The notes under the pieces are model-generated. The model did not search any database and had not been told where the DNA came from. It worked only from the letters and a program-made list of their open reading frames with translations. Source: an uncultured Oscillospiraceae bacterium (GTDB lineage: Bacteria > Bacillota > Clostridia > UBA1381). From it: DNA of 21,524 nucleotides. A program made the position numbers and the translations under genes. The stretch is from NCBI GenBank assembly GCA_946531785.1, contig CAMNAT010000005.1, forward strand, positions 1 through 21,524. The letters are read 5' to 3'. Every line of letters begins with the position of its first letter. Within the stretch, counting starts at the first letter, position 1. Of this stretch, positions 14,816 to 21,470 are shown piece by piece.

Positions 14816-16192
14816 TTAATTATACAGTGCGCTTTTGTAGAAATGGCACTCTTTCTTTCCGTTTTCTTTTGCCTCGTAAAGTGCGAGATCGGCATGCTTG
14901 AGCATGAGCTGAGCGTTGGCGCCCTCCTCGCCGCAAACACATCCTACGCTGATGGTTATCGGCGGCAGATCGTCCGTTCGAGCGCTTAAGCTCTCATTTA
15001 TCTTTGCGATCTTCTCGGTTATCACCGTCTCACAATTCTCGCACGTATCCAGAAGGAAAACGACAAATTCATCGCCGCCCAGACGGCAGACAAAATCCTT
15101 TGAACGGAATGTGCCGGCAAGTGTTTTGGCAAGATTAACAAGAGTTTTATCACCCGCTATATGTCCGTATGTATCGTTCACTTCCTTGAAGTTATCAACA
15201 TCCACAAGTAGCATCGTGGTCGTCTTCAGATCCAGACTGGTGCTGATTATCTCATATCCTGCGCGGTTATATACGCCTGTAAGCTTATCGTGTGATGCGC
15301 GGTAGTTGAGCATTGAAAGATTTTCCTTTATAGCCGCGTGCATTTTGTTATATGCACTTGCAAGATAACGGAACTCGGAAGCGCCTGTTACGGGGATAGA
15401 GTCGTCATCCTTGATCCTCTGGACGCTTTTTAGTATCGGATTGATCCCCAGTACCCTATTGATGATCAAGCCCAGAAGTACAATGATGAGCTGGATTATA
15501 CCGAGAAGTCTGATGTTGATTATAAGAGCATTTGTTTTTTGATGAGCATGCCTCTGTTCTGCGTGTATATCCTCAACGAGCTCGTTGAGGCACTCGGTCA
15601 TATGTGAGCGTATGGTCAGCTTTTGCGCATAATATTCCCTGTCATGCATCATGCGCTGCGCAAGTGCGAGCTTTTGGTCGGCAGACAGCGCTTCATGCTC
15701 CGGCTTGAGTGTCAGCTGTGCCAGCTCCTGAGGACGGTAGCTTACGCCTGTAGCCTCCAGAACGAGCAGCATTGTATAGTATTCACGATCCATCAAAGAA
15801 ACCGATGCATCGAGCGCCTGTTCAAGCTGATGAAGCGCCTCGGAATCGCTTGCTATATTTGACAATGTCTTTACAGCGTTTTCGCGGCGCCGGTTCTGAT
15901 TTACCTCTCTGAAGTAGTTATCGAGGTTTTCCATATCATGCGTGATGGTGAAAAGCTGTGCCTCCTGTGTGAGATAGTCCGATGCGTTCATCAGCGCTTC
16001 TGCGTTTTCGTGCATCACTATGTAATTATCTGTTGCTTCGGACAGCTCTGACAAGGTGTGCGACGATAAAAATGTCATGACAAACATTGCCGCAGTAATA
16101 ATGACTATTACTATAGTCATTATAATGGAGGTAACTCTAAGAGAAATACCGTTATTTTTTATGCTGTGTATATAATTATCAAATCTTTTCAT
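14816..16192 (-). CDS. Membrane GGDEF protein with outer sensor domain (diguanylate cyclase)
   Basis: Predicted c-di-GMP synthase of 458 residues. TM1 (about 22-45) and TM2 (about 233-255) flank a helical outer domain of about 185 residues resembling four-helix-bundle sensors. A short linker with some HAMP-like character leads to the GGDEF domain: DKLTGVYNRAGYE, LVDVDNFKEVNDTYGHIAGD, RLGGDEF (372-376). Unlike the other two synthases here it has a complete RxxD inhibitory site (RSKD, 363-366), so product feedback is expected. The frame is open to an ATG at 16243; I prefer the ATG at 16192 because AGAGGT lies five bases before it and the basic MKRFDNY fits a membrane-protein N-terminus. It is the first gene of the leftward operon with the EAL regulator. 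Confidence 0.92.
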   Translation of the reverse strand: MKRFDNYIHSIKNNGISLRVTSIIMTIVIVIITAAMFVMTFLSSHTLSELSEATDNYIVMHENAEALMNASDYLTQEAQLFTITHDMENLDNYFREVNQNRRRENAVKTLSNIASDSEALHQLEQALDASVSLMDREYYTMLLVLEATGVSYRPQELAQLTLKPEHEALSADQKLALAQRMMHDREYYAQKLTIRSHMTECLNELVEDIHAEQRHAHQKTNALIINIRLLGIIQLIIVLLGLIINRVLGINPILKSVQRIKDDDSIPVTGASEFRYLASAYNKMHAAIKENLSMLNYRASHDKLTGVYNRAGYEIISTSLDLKTTTMLLVDVDNFKEVNDTYGHIAGDKTLVNLAKTLAGTFRSKDFVCRLGGDEFVVFLLDTCENCETVITEKIAKINESLSARTDDLPPITISVGCVCGEEGANAQLMLKHADLALYEAKENGKKECHFYKSALYN

Positions 16193-16262
16193 GCTGTACC
16201 TCTGCAATGTCTTAATCTGTGTTGAAAATGATAATATTGTCACATTATATATGCTACATTAT

Positions 16263-16291
16263 ATTATAACATATTTTTTTGTTGATTTCAA
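16263..16291 (-). promoter_or_regulatory. Promoter of the GGDEF-EAL operon
   Basis: On the minus strand TTGAAA (16286-16291) and TATAAT (16263-16268) have a 17-base spacer. A small inverted repeat GTTGA-TT-TCAAC (16281-16292) overlaps the -35 box and could be an operator. The leader is about 65 bases, AT-rich, with no recognised riboswitch. Confidence 0.8.
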
Positions 16292-16349
16292 CAGTTAAAA
16301 GCCTTTTTCTGAAAATAAAAAGAAAAGAATTCAAATAATAATGGAATTC

Positions 16350-16422
16350 AAAAGACGGGATCGGACAGACAATGTCACTTAGCTGACCTAATGCCATTGG
16401 ATCTGACAGATCCCGTCTTTTT
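16350..16422 (-). terminator. Large structured terminator of the carbohydrate-binding lipoprotein gene
   Basis: The outer stem AAAAGACGGGATC (16350-16362) with GATCCCGTCTTTT (16409-16421) is a perfect 13 base pairs and gives a T-run on the minus strand, directly at the lipoprotein stop codon. Its 46-base loop contains a second hairpin, 16371-16382 with 16388-16398, of about ten pairs with one mismatch and one bulge. The whole is larger than a usual intrinsic terminator. Confidence 0.7.
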
Positions 16423-17464
16423 ATTGCATCTGAGGCATACCGCCGTGAGGCATCCTGCCGCCGTCCGGGTGTTCGCCCTGCGGTATTCCGCCCATGCCGC
16501 CGCGTCCGCCCATCATCGGCTGCGGTATTTCATTGACCTCGGTACCGTTAATGATCAATGTGCCGCCGTTCAGCTCTGCTGTTGAGTCGTAGTCAAACGA
16601 TGATACGGTTGAGGTGATGTCAACGGTACCGCCGTTTATGATAACCGAGCCGTTTGAATCTACCGCATCGGTGTCGCCCTGCCCGATGGTGATCCTTGTA
16701 TATCCGCCGTTGAATTCGACTGTAGGCGTATATTTTTCGCTCTTGCTCGATGCGTTTATGCCGTCGTCTGATGCACTGATCGTGATGCTTCCGTCATCTA
16801 TCCGCACATATGTCGCTTCGATGCCCTCGCCGGCTGTGATAGCTATCGTGCCGCCGCATACTGCCATGCGGTCGTTTGCCTCTATGCCCTTGCCGGATGC
16901 GGTGATATTATATGTGCCGCCTGTGAGCTTCACATCATCCTTGCCGTCTATGCCGCCGCCATATGCGGAGCTTATATCAAGCGTTCCGGTTCCGTTAAAG
17001 GTGAGATCGTCCTTTGAGTATATGACAGCCTTGCCGTCTGTTGTGTATTCGCCGGTAACCGATAATGAGCTTTTGCTGTCTGTCAGCGTGATGAAGCACT
17101 TGTCGGCGGATGTGACGCTTATTACCGGCTCGCTTGTGTTTGTGATATCCACTCCGTCAAGCACCAGTTGTACCTTTGCGGTATCAGGCGCATTTACTGA
17201 GATCGTCACCTCCGCGCCGGTGCCGGATATTACATATATGCCTTCTGTGGTGATATCTATATCCTTGCCGTCCTCTACTGTGATAGCGGTGCTGTTTTCG
17301 GTATCTGCGGTCTGCTTAAGATCGCGCTCTGTGAAAATATCCGTATCGGCGGATGTCACTGTTTCTGTTGTTTCTATATTCGCATTTATGCTGTTTGAGC
17401 TCCCGCAGCCTGCGAGTGATACGCAGGCGATAAGAGTGATAAATGGTATACTGTATCTCTTCAT
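16421..17464 (-). CDS. Carbohydrate-binding lipoprotein, Cthe_2159-like beta-helix
   Basis: Predicted surface lipoprotein of 347 residues. The N-terminus is a lipoprotein signal with lipobox LAGC (Cys about 20) followed by a Ser/Thr/Asn-rich tether. From about 60 to 310 the sequence is a run of short beta-strand turns with repeating G-T-x-x-I-x-x and GGGIDGKDD/GKGIEANDR patterns, typical of the Cthe_2159 family, whose founder from Clostridium thermocellum is a parallel beta-helix that binds polygalacturonate and calcium. The C-terminal 40 residues are rich in Gly, Met, Pro and His (MMGGRGGMGG, PHGGMPQMQ), a tail often seen on these proteins. AAGGAAG precedes the ATG. It is a single-gene unit divergent from the LtrA-family gene. 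Ligand specificity here is inferred only. Confidence 0.87.
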   Translation of the reverse strand: MKRYSIPFITLIACVSLAGCGSSNSINANIETTETVTSADTDIFTERDLKQTADTENSTAITVEDGKDIDITTEGIYVISGTGAEVTISVNAPDTAKVQLVLDGVDITNTSEPVISVTSADKCFITLTDSKSSLSVTGEYTTDGKAVIYSKDDLTFNGTGTLDISSAYGGGIDGKDDVKLTGGTYNITASGKGIEANDRMAVCGGTIAITAGEGIEATYVRIDDGSITISASDDGINASSKSEKYTPTVEFNGGYTRITIGQGDTDAVDSNGSVIINGGTVDITSTVSSFDYDSTAELNGGTLIINGTEVNEIPQPMMGGRGGMGGIPQGEHPDGGRMPHGGMPQMQ

Positions 17465-17496
17465 GATATCGACTTCCTTTCCTTCAGGTTGAGCAC

Positions 17497-17528
17497 AGTA
17501 TAGCCCCGAAATCTTAATTCAGCCTTAA
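17497..17528 (-). promoter_or_regulatory. Candidate activator-dependent promoter of the lipoprotein gene
   Basis: On the minus strand there is a TATACT -10 (17497-17502) but no recognisable -35. Instead a direct repeat TTAAG-N6-TTAAG (17513-17528), period 11 bases, ends 10 bases upstream of the -10. This layout resembles sites bound by OmpR/PhoB-family response regulators that replace the -35 contact. Confidence 0.4.
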
Positions 17529-17556
17529 AAAACAGGGAATAAAAATAGTTTTTTGT

Positions 17557-17585
17557 TTGCATATTTTTGCATTATGTGCTATACT
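17557..17585 (+). promoter_or_regulatory. Promoter of the LtrA-family gene
   Basis: TTGCAT (17557-17562), a 17-base spacer, TATACT (17580-17585). It leaves a leader of about 30 bases to the TTG start at 17623. Confidence 0.65.
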
Positions 17586-17622
17586 GTATGTGATGAATAT
17601 TTAAGAACGGAGTGGATATGCT

Positions 17623-18768
17623 TTGAATGAAAAGAAGGTAGAATATATCGAGCTGATATATGATCTGATCTTTGTTTACCTCGTCGGGCGGACAAACAGC
17701 CTGATGCATGTCGTTGAGAACGGATTTTTCGGTATCGGCATCTTTGAGGGATATATAATCTCAACGATCGTTATTCTGCAGATATGGAACCACAGTACAC
17801 TGTTTATAAATCGCTACGGCAGGAACGGTGTAGCCGAGCATGTCTTTCTGTTTATAAATATGTATCTGCTGTATTTTATCGGCATCAACACTCAATCCGA
17901 CTGGGGAACGGGCTATATAGCCTATCATGTCGCGTGGGGGCTGATACTTATAAACATCGGCCTGCAGTACCTTTTGCAGCTGAGACGCTTTGCGGTGCTG
18001 TGCGAGGAGGAGAGAAAATATATAATCGGGCACGCTGTTCTGCTCTTTATACAGGCGGTATCGGTGTTCGCGCTCATACCGCTGTTTGCGGCTTTTGGCA
18101 TCGCCATCCCGTGGCTGCCGGTGGTGATAGGATTTGTCGGCGGCTTCTTTAACGGCAGGATACATACGGATATGTCGGTGAATTTTGAACATCTCTCGGA
18201 ACGCGTGATGCTGTATGTGGTATTCACCTTCGGCGAGATGATAGTGAGCCTTGCGGAATATTTTGAGGGCGGCTTCACTGTGAACACTCTGTATTTTTCG
18301 TTGTTCGCCTTCCTTATAGTCGCTGGACTGCTCATAAGCTACGGCTATCTCTATAACTATGTTATCGACCGCGAGCAAAGGACGACGGGCAAGCTGTATA
18401 TGATACTGCATATATTTCTCATAATTGCCCTCAACAATATCTCTATCGCGCTTGAATACATGAAGAACCCCGAGGTGGGAACGCTGGAAAAGCATATATT
18501 TATAATCATATCATTTTTCGCATATTACATCTTCCTGTTCGCGATCGGCTGGCACACAAGAGAGGGCTGCCCGCCGGGAAAGAGCGTGCTCGTCCGCACC
18601 TGCGTTATGTCGCTGGCGGCGGCGTTTCTGATAGTGCTTTTCCATGATGATCCAAGGGTGAGCATAGCGGTATCGGCGGCGTATATCTATCTGATGTTCG
18701 TATTGATAGTACAGAGGTGGAGACCGGCAAAGCTTTTGAAGTGTGCCGAGAATGCGGAAAAAACTTGA
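17623..18768 (+). CDS. LtrA-family (low temperature requirement A) membrane protein
   Basis: A polytopic membrane protein of 381 residues with about ten to eleven hydrophobic helices. The family marks are the N-terminal VEYIELIYDLIFVYL (canonical form ELxYDLxFV) and a central HLSERVMLYVVFTFGEMIVSL, matching the family's HxxER...GE segment. LtrA was named for a Listeria mutant unable to grow at low temperature; the biochemical role of the family is not known. The start is a TTG at 17623 with GGAGTGG seven bases upstream; nearby ATGs are out of frame. Most homologues also start just before this ELxYDL motif, so the protein looks complete. The stop codon overlaps the -35 box of the next gene's promoter. 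Confidence 0.88.
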   Translation: MNEKKVEYIELIYDLIFVYLVGRTNSLMHVVENGFFGIGIFEGYIISTIVILQIWNHSTLFINRYGRNGVAEHVFLFINMYLLYFIGINTQSDWGTGYIAYHVAWGLILINIGLQYLLQLRRFAVLCEEERKYIIGHAVLLFIQAVSVFALIPLFAAFGIAIPWLPVVIGFVGGFFNGRIHTDMSVNFEHLSERVMLYVVFTFGEMIVSLAEYFEGGFTVNTLYFSLFAFLIVAGLLISYGYLYNYVIDREQRTTGKLYMILHIFLIIALNNISIALEYMKNPEVGTLEKHIFIIISFFAYYIFLFAIGWHTREGCPPGKSVLVRTCVMSLAAAFLIVLFHDDPRVSIAVSAAYIYLMFVLIVQRWRPAKLLKCAENAEKT

Positions 18769-18793
18769 AATTGCGGTTGATCTGTGTTAAAAT
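18765..18793 (+). promoter_or_regulatory. Promoter of the DUF362 gene
   Basis: TTGAAA (18765-18770), a 17-base spacer, TAAAAT (18788-18793). The -35 box overlaps the stop of the LtrA-family gene. No terminator separates the two genes, so readthrough may also contribute. Confidence 0.6.
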
Positions 18794-18822
18794 GAGTATA
18801 ATATAAAAAGGGAGTTGATTTT

Positions 18823-19689
18823 ATGGGAGCAAAGGTTTATTTTACAAAGGAAATAACACCGGAGAAGGTCATAGAGCTGTATAAGCTGCTCGGCCATGAG
18901 CTGAGGGGAAGAGTAGCGGTAAAGCTCCATTCAGGGGAGCAGGGCAATCAGAACTTTTTAAAGCCGGAGTTCTGGAAGCCGATGATCGAATATGTAAAGG
19001 GCACGCCCGTTGAGTGCAACACCGCATATCCGGGCGCGAGAGACACCACGGCAAAGCACATTGATCTGCTTAAAAGGCACGGCTGGACAGAGCAGTTCGA
19101 TATGGAGCTCATGGATGCGGAAGGTCCCGATGTTGAGCTTGATATACCTGACGGCAAGGTTATAAAAAAGAATTATGTGGGCAAGGGGATAGAAAAATAT
19201 GATTCCATGCTCGTCCTCGCGCACTTCAAGGGTCACCCGATGGGCGGATTCGGCGGCGCGTTGAAGCAGCTATCAATAGGTGTCGCGTCATCGTACGGTA
19301 AAAAGAATATCCACGGCGCGGGCAAGACCGAGGGTAATTATTTCGGCACCGAGCAGGATCTGTTTCTCGCGTCAATGGCGGATGCAGCTTCGTCTGTTAC
19401 GAAATACTTCGGCGAGGATATCCTGTATATAAATGTTATGAAGAATCTGTCTGTTGACTGTGACTGCTGCGAGGTGGCTGAGGATCCGTGTATGAAGGAT
19501 ATAGGCATGCTCGCCTCGACAGATCCTGTCGCGATAGACCGCGCATGCCTTGATCTTATATACAGCTCCGACGATCCGGGGCGCGATCATTTTATTGAGC
19601 GCGTAGAAACGCGTCATGGCGCATATACGATAGAGTGCGCCGAAAAGCTCGGCATCGGCAATACCGATTATGAGCTGATAGAGGTTTAA
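18823..19689 (+). CDS. DUF362 domain protein without a ferredoxin insert
   Basis: A cytoplasmic protein of 288 residues that matches the DUF362 family by its motifs: VAVKLHSGEQGNQNFLKP near the N-terminus, LAHFKGHPMGGFGGALKQL in the middle, and DCDCCEVAEDPC followed by DIGMLASTDPVAIDRACLDL towards the end. Many longer family members carry a 4Fe-4S ferredoxin insert with CxxCxxCxxxCP; that is absent here. Four cysteines remain in DCDCC...PC and could bind a metal. The function of the family is not established. The ATG at 18823 follows AAAAAGGGAG. It is convergent with the DHHW gene, sharing a terminator. Confidence 0.88.
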   Translation: MGAKVYFTKEITPEKVIELYKLLGHELRGRVAVKLHSGEQGNQNFLKPEFWKPMIEYVKGTPVECNTAYPGARDTTAKHIDLLKRHGWTEQFDMELMDAEGPDVELDIPDGKVIKKNYVGKGIEKYDSMLVLAHFKGHPMGGFGGALKQLSIGVASSYGKKNIHGAGKTEGNYFGTEQDLFLASMADAASSVTKYFGEDILYINVMKNLSVDCDCCEVAEDPCMKDIGMLASTDPVAIDRACLDLIYSSDDPGRDHFIERVETRHGAYTIECAEKLGIGNTDYELIEV

Positions 19690-19694
19690 AGTAA

Positions 19695-19741
19695 AAAACA
19701 CATGTGGTCGGTTCAGGCTGTGAACCGACCACATGTGTTTT
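19695..19741. terminator. Bidirectional terminator between the DUF362 and DHHW genes
   Basis: A perfect 21-base-pair stem (19695-19715 with 19721-19741, core CACATGTGGTCGGTTCA) around the loop GGCTG, with A-rich text on the left and T-rich text on the right. It starts six bases after the DUF362 stop and touches the stop codon of the leftward DHHW gene. Confidence 0.92.
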
Positions 19742-21143
19742 ATTTTATCATATTCAGTATCGAGCCTCTGTATGCTGACGAGCAGAGAGATGCGGGGTAG
19801 TTGATGATAACGAGATCATCAAAATGCGTCAGGCTCTGGAATTCCTTTAAATTGAAACGGGCATAGTGACCGTTAAAGCCGTTGAACTCGCGCGGGTCGA
19901 TTATATAGACCTCCTCGTAGTTGTTCACAGCCCAGGTCGCGAAAGCATTGCCATAGGATTCCTTGATTATGCAGATCTTCCTGCCGTTCTTTGTGCCGGT
20001 CACATACCGTGTAACGGGGCAGTCGCCGCCGACAAAGGTAACATATGTGTTGCTGTTGGTGTTTACCAGCGGCGGGGTCGCATATCTGTTTTTCATATAC
20101 ATATCGGTGTATGCTGCGCCGGAGCATTCCACCTTCGGCAGGAAGCGCTCAAGAAGCTCCGGATGGCTCTTCATAACAGCCGCGCCGTTCGTTCCGCTTG
20201 TGAAGTTTGCGAACGAGCCGACATGTGACCAGGAGTCCTTTTTATCAAAGCTTTCAAGCGCGGGAACGTCGAATCCGCATACATCGGCAAAGGCTCTGTA
20301 TACATAGTATGCGCCGCGCTGTGTCCAGTGATGATCTGTGCTGAAATATATCTTTTCAGCCGCGTGCTCCATCAGCGGCTTTACCGCGTTTATGGGTGTT
20401 ACACGCTCGTTGAGGTCTGCATATATTTTGCGGATGCCGCCGAGCTGGTTTTTATAAAGCTGCTTCGGCGCATAGAACTCGCATGAGGTCGGGACCGCTA
20501 TGTTATACACATTCACCGACTCCGGCATAGCCGCTGCTACCGAATTTATTGTAGCGGCGTATGCTGCCGCCGAAGAATCCGGTATAGAAAGCAGCTCCAT
20601 GCCCATCGTCCCGACTATCGTAACGCCCTTATAGGTTGCGACATTCTGATAGGGCAGGCGGTATTCATCTGTTACCACGGTATCCGTCAGCAGATCGCGG
20701 CGGCGCAGTTCTACAGTTTCCGGCGTGCCTTCAAAATATATATCCGAATCCGACATCTTCGCGTACATAATGAGCGGCATATATAAAACATCGTTATATA
20801 TAATTGTCGGTACATCGAAGGTATAGCTTTCACCGCCGGAGATAAGCTCCTTTGTATTTATGCCGATGTATGAATATACATCATCGCGTACCGCGGCTAC
20901 GGCGGATCTGCTGCTGTCCCAGCCGAGCGAAAAGCCTGTGCCGCGCAGCACATCATCCACAGGCACATATGTGTTGTATTTATATACAAAAGGTGTTCCG
21001 GCGGTCGTTTCCGATATCCCGTCCGCGGTCATTATGTTTTCCGTGCAGCTGAATGTCACCTCGTGGTCTGCCATATATGCCGTCGGCATATATAAGGCGC
21101 CGGCAAGGATAGCCGCAGCGGAAGCTATTGCTGTTTTTTTCAT
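19740..21143 (-). CDS. Secreted DHHW-family (SGNH-like) protein with N-terminal stalk domain
   Basis: A predicted exported protein of 467 residues. Residues 1-25 form a signal peptide (MKKTAIASAAAILAG). Residues about 50-150 look like a copper-amine-oxidase N-domain/stalk module (FVYKYNTYVPVDDVLRGTGF ... SLGWDSSRS), usually a cell-surface binding or structural domain. The rest is a DHHW domain: FSTDHHWTQRGAYYVYRAF with D270-H271-H272-W273, and KESYGNAF with Ser396 near the end, resembling the Ser block of AlgX/AlgJ-type SGNH O-acetyltransferase relatives. It may act on acetyl groups of a surface polysaccharide, but no MBOAT acetyltransferase partner is adjacent, so this is inference. AAGGAGACC precedes the ATG. 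Confidence 0.88.
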   Translation of the reverse strand: MKKTAIASAAAILAGALYMPTAYMADHEVTFSCTENIMTADGISETTAGTPFVYKYNTYVPVDDVLRGTGFSLGWDSSRSAVAAVRDDVYSYIGINTKELISGGESYTFDVPTIIYNDVLYMPLIMYAKMSDSDIYFEGTPETVELRRRDLLTDTVVTDEYRLPYQNVATYKGVTIVGTMGMELLSIPDSSAAAYAATINSVAAAMPESVNVYNIAVPTSCEFYAPKQLYKNQLGGIRKIYADLNERVTPINAVKPLMEHAAEKIYFSTDHHWTQRGAYYVYRAFADVCGFDVPALESFDKKDSWSHVGSFANFTSGTNGAAVMKSHPELLERFLPKVECSGAAYTDMYMKNRYATPPLVNTNSNTYVTFVGGDCPVTRYVTGTKNGRKICIIKESYGNAFATWAVNNYEEVYIIDPREFNGFNGHYARFNLKEFQSLTHFDDLVIINYPASLCSSAYRGSILNMIK

Positions 21144-21170
21144 TTTGGTCTCCTTGATATGTTTTTTGTA

Positions 21171-21199
21171 ATTATACCATATTTAAAAACTTATGTCAA
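21171..21199 (-). promoter_or_regulatory. Promoter of the DHHW-family gene
   Basis: On the minus strand TTGACA (21194-21199), a 17-base spacer and TATAAT (21171-21176): perfect consensus. The leader is about 20-25 bases to the ATG at 21143. Confidence 0.9.
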
Positions 21200-21241
21200 C
21201 GGAAACAGAGCCGATGGTAGTAGTTGATGCTTGCTTTTTTT

Positions 21242-21314
21242 CGGCTGCGCCGTCGCCCTGTTCTCATCTCATCCGCTTAACCATCACAAAAAACCTACCA
21301 CCATTGGTGGTAGG
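21242..21314 (-). repeat. Tandem repeat downstream of tRNA-Tyr, distal copy
   Basis: A 73-base unit that differs from 21392-21464 at only five positions and lies exactly 150 bases from it. It contains CGGCTGCGCCGTCGCCCTG text and ends in a hairpin, CCTACCACC with GGTGGTAGG (21294-21314), which on the minus strand is followed by a T-run like a terminator. It sits between the tRNA-like fragment and the DHHW promoter. Confidence 0.85.
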
Positions 21315-21339
21315 CATTGATGAGCAGTCGGAAAATAAA

Positions 21340-21364
21340 GCCGGATGGATTCGAGTCCGCGGGC
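21340..21364 (-). other. Fragment resembling the tRNA-Tyr T-arm
   Basis: On the minus strand this stretch contains TCGAATCCATCC, identical to the T-loop and 3' T-stem of the tRNA-Tyr at the window edge, but it lacks the acceptor end and CCA. It stands in the same relative place before a repeat copy as the real tRNA does, so it may be the decayed end of a duplicated unit. Conserved T-loop bases make part of the match unsurprising. Confidence 0.4.
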
Positions 21365-21366
21365 TA

Positions 21367-21389
21367 AAAAAGGTCCACCGGACCTTTTT
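21367..21389. terminator. Hairpin terminator between the repeat copies
   Basis: AAAAAGGTCC and GGACCTTTTT form a perfect 10-base-pair stem with a 3-base loop (ACC), with an A-run on one side and a T-run on the other. It would stop transcripts from tRNA-Tyr that pass the first terminator. Confidence 0.75.
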
Positions 21390-21391
21390 CC

Positions 21392-21464
21392 CGGCTGCGC
21401 CGTCGCCCTGTTCTCATCTCATCCTCTTAACCACCATAAAAAACCTACCACCAACGGTGGTAGG
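21392..21464 (-). repeat. Tandem repeat downstream of tRNA-Tyr, proximal copy
   Basis: The 73-base partner of 21242-21314. It begins seven bases from the tRNA-Tyr CCA end. Two of the five differences fall in the hairpin loop (AC against TT), leaving the stem intact. The minus strand of each copy has an ATG that opens an Arg-rich frame beginning MRTGRRRSR. Confidence 0.85.
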
Positions 21465-21470
21465 TTTTTT
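21436..21470 (-). terminator. Terminator of tRNA-Tyr
   Basis: ACCTACCACC and GGTGGTAGGT form a 10-base-pair stem with a short loop. On the minus strand it begins directly after the tRNA CCA and is followed by a T-run (AAAAAA at 21438-21443 on the plus strand). It forms the tRNA-proximal part of the repeat unit. Confidence 0.85.

Noticed and set aside
16193..16243. Upstream ATG at 16243 as the start of the leftward membrane GGDEF protein
   Set aside because: It would lie about 20 bases from the -10 box without a ribosome binding site, whereas ATG 16192 has AGAGGT at good spacing and gives a normal membrane-protein N-terminus.
21364..21417. Arg-rich mini-frames MRTGRRRSREKGPVDLF (21417-21364) and its 23-codon sister (21267-21196), minus strand, as coding genes
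   Set aside because: Neither has a convincing ribosome binding site. The first runs into a terminator and the second overlaps the DHHW -35 box. They are kept only as part of the repeat finding.
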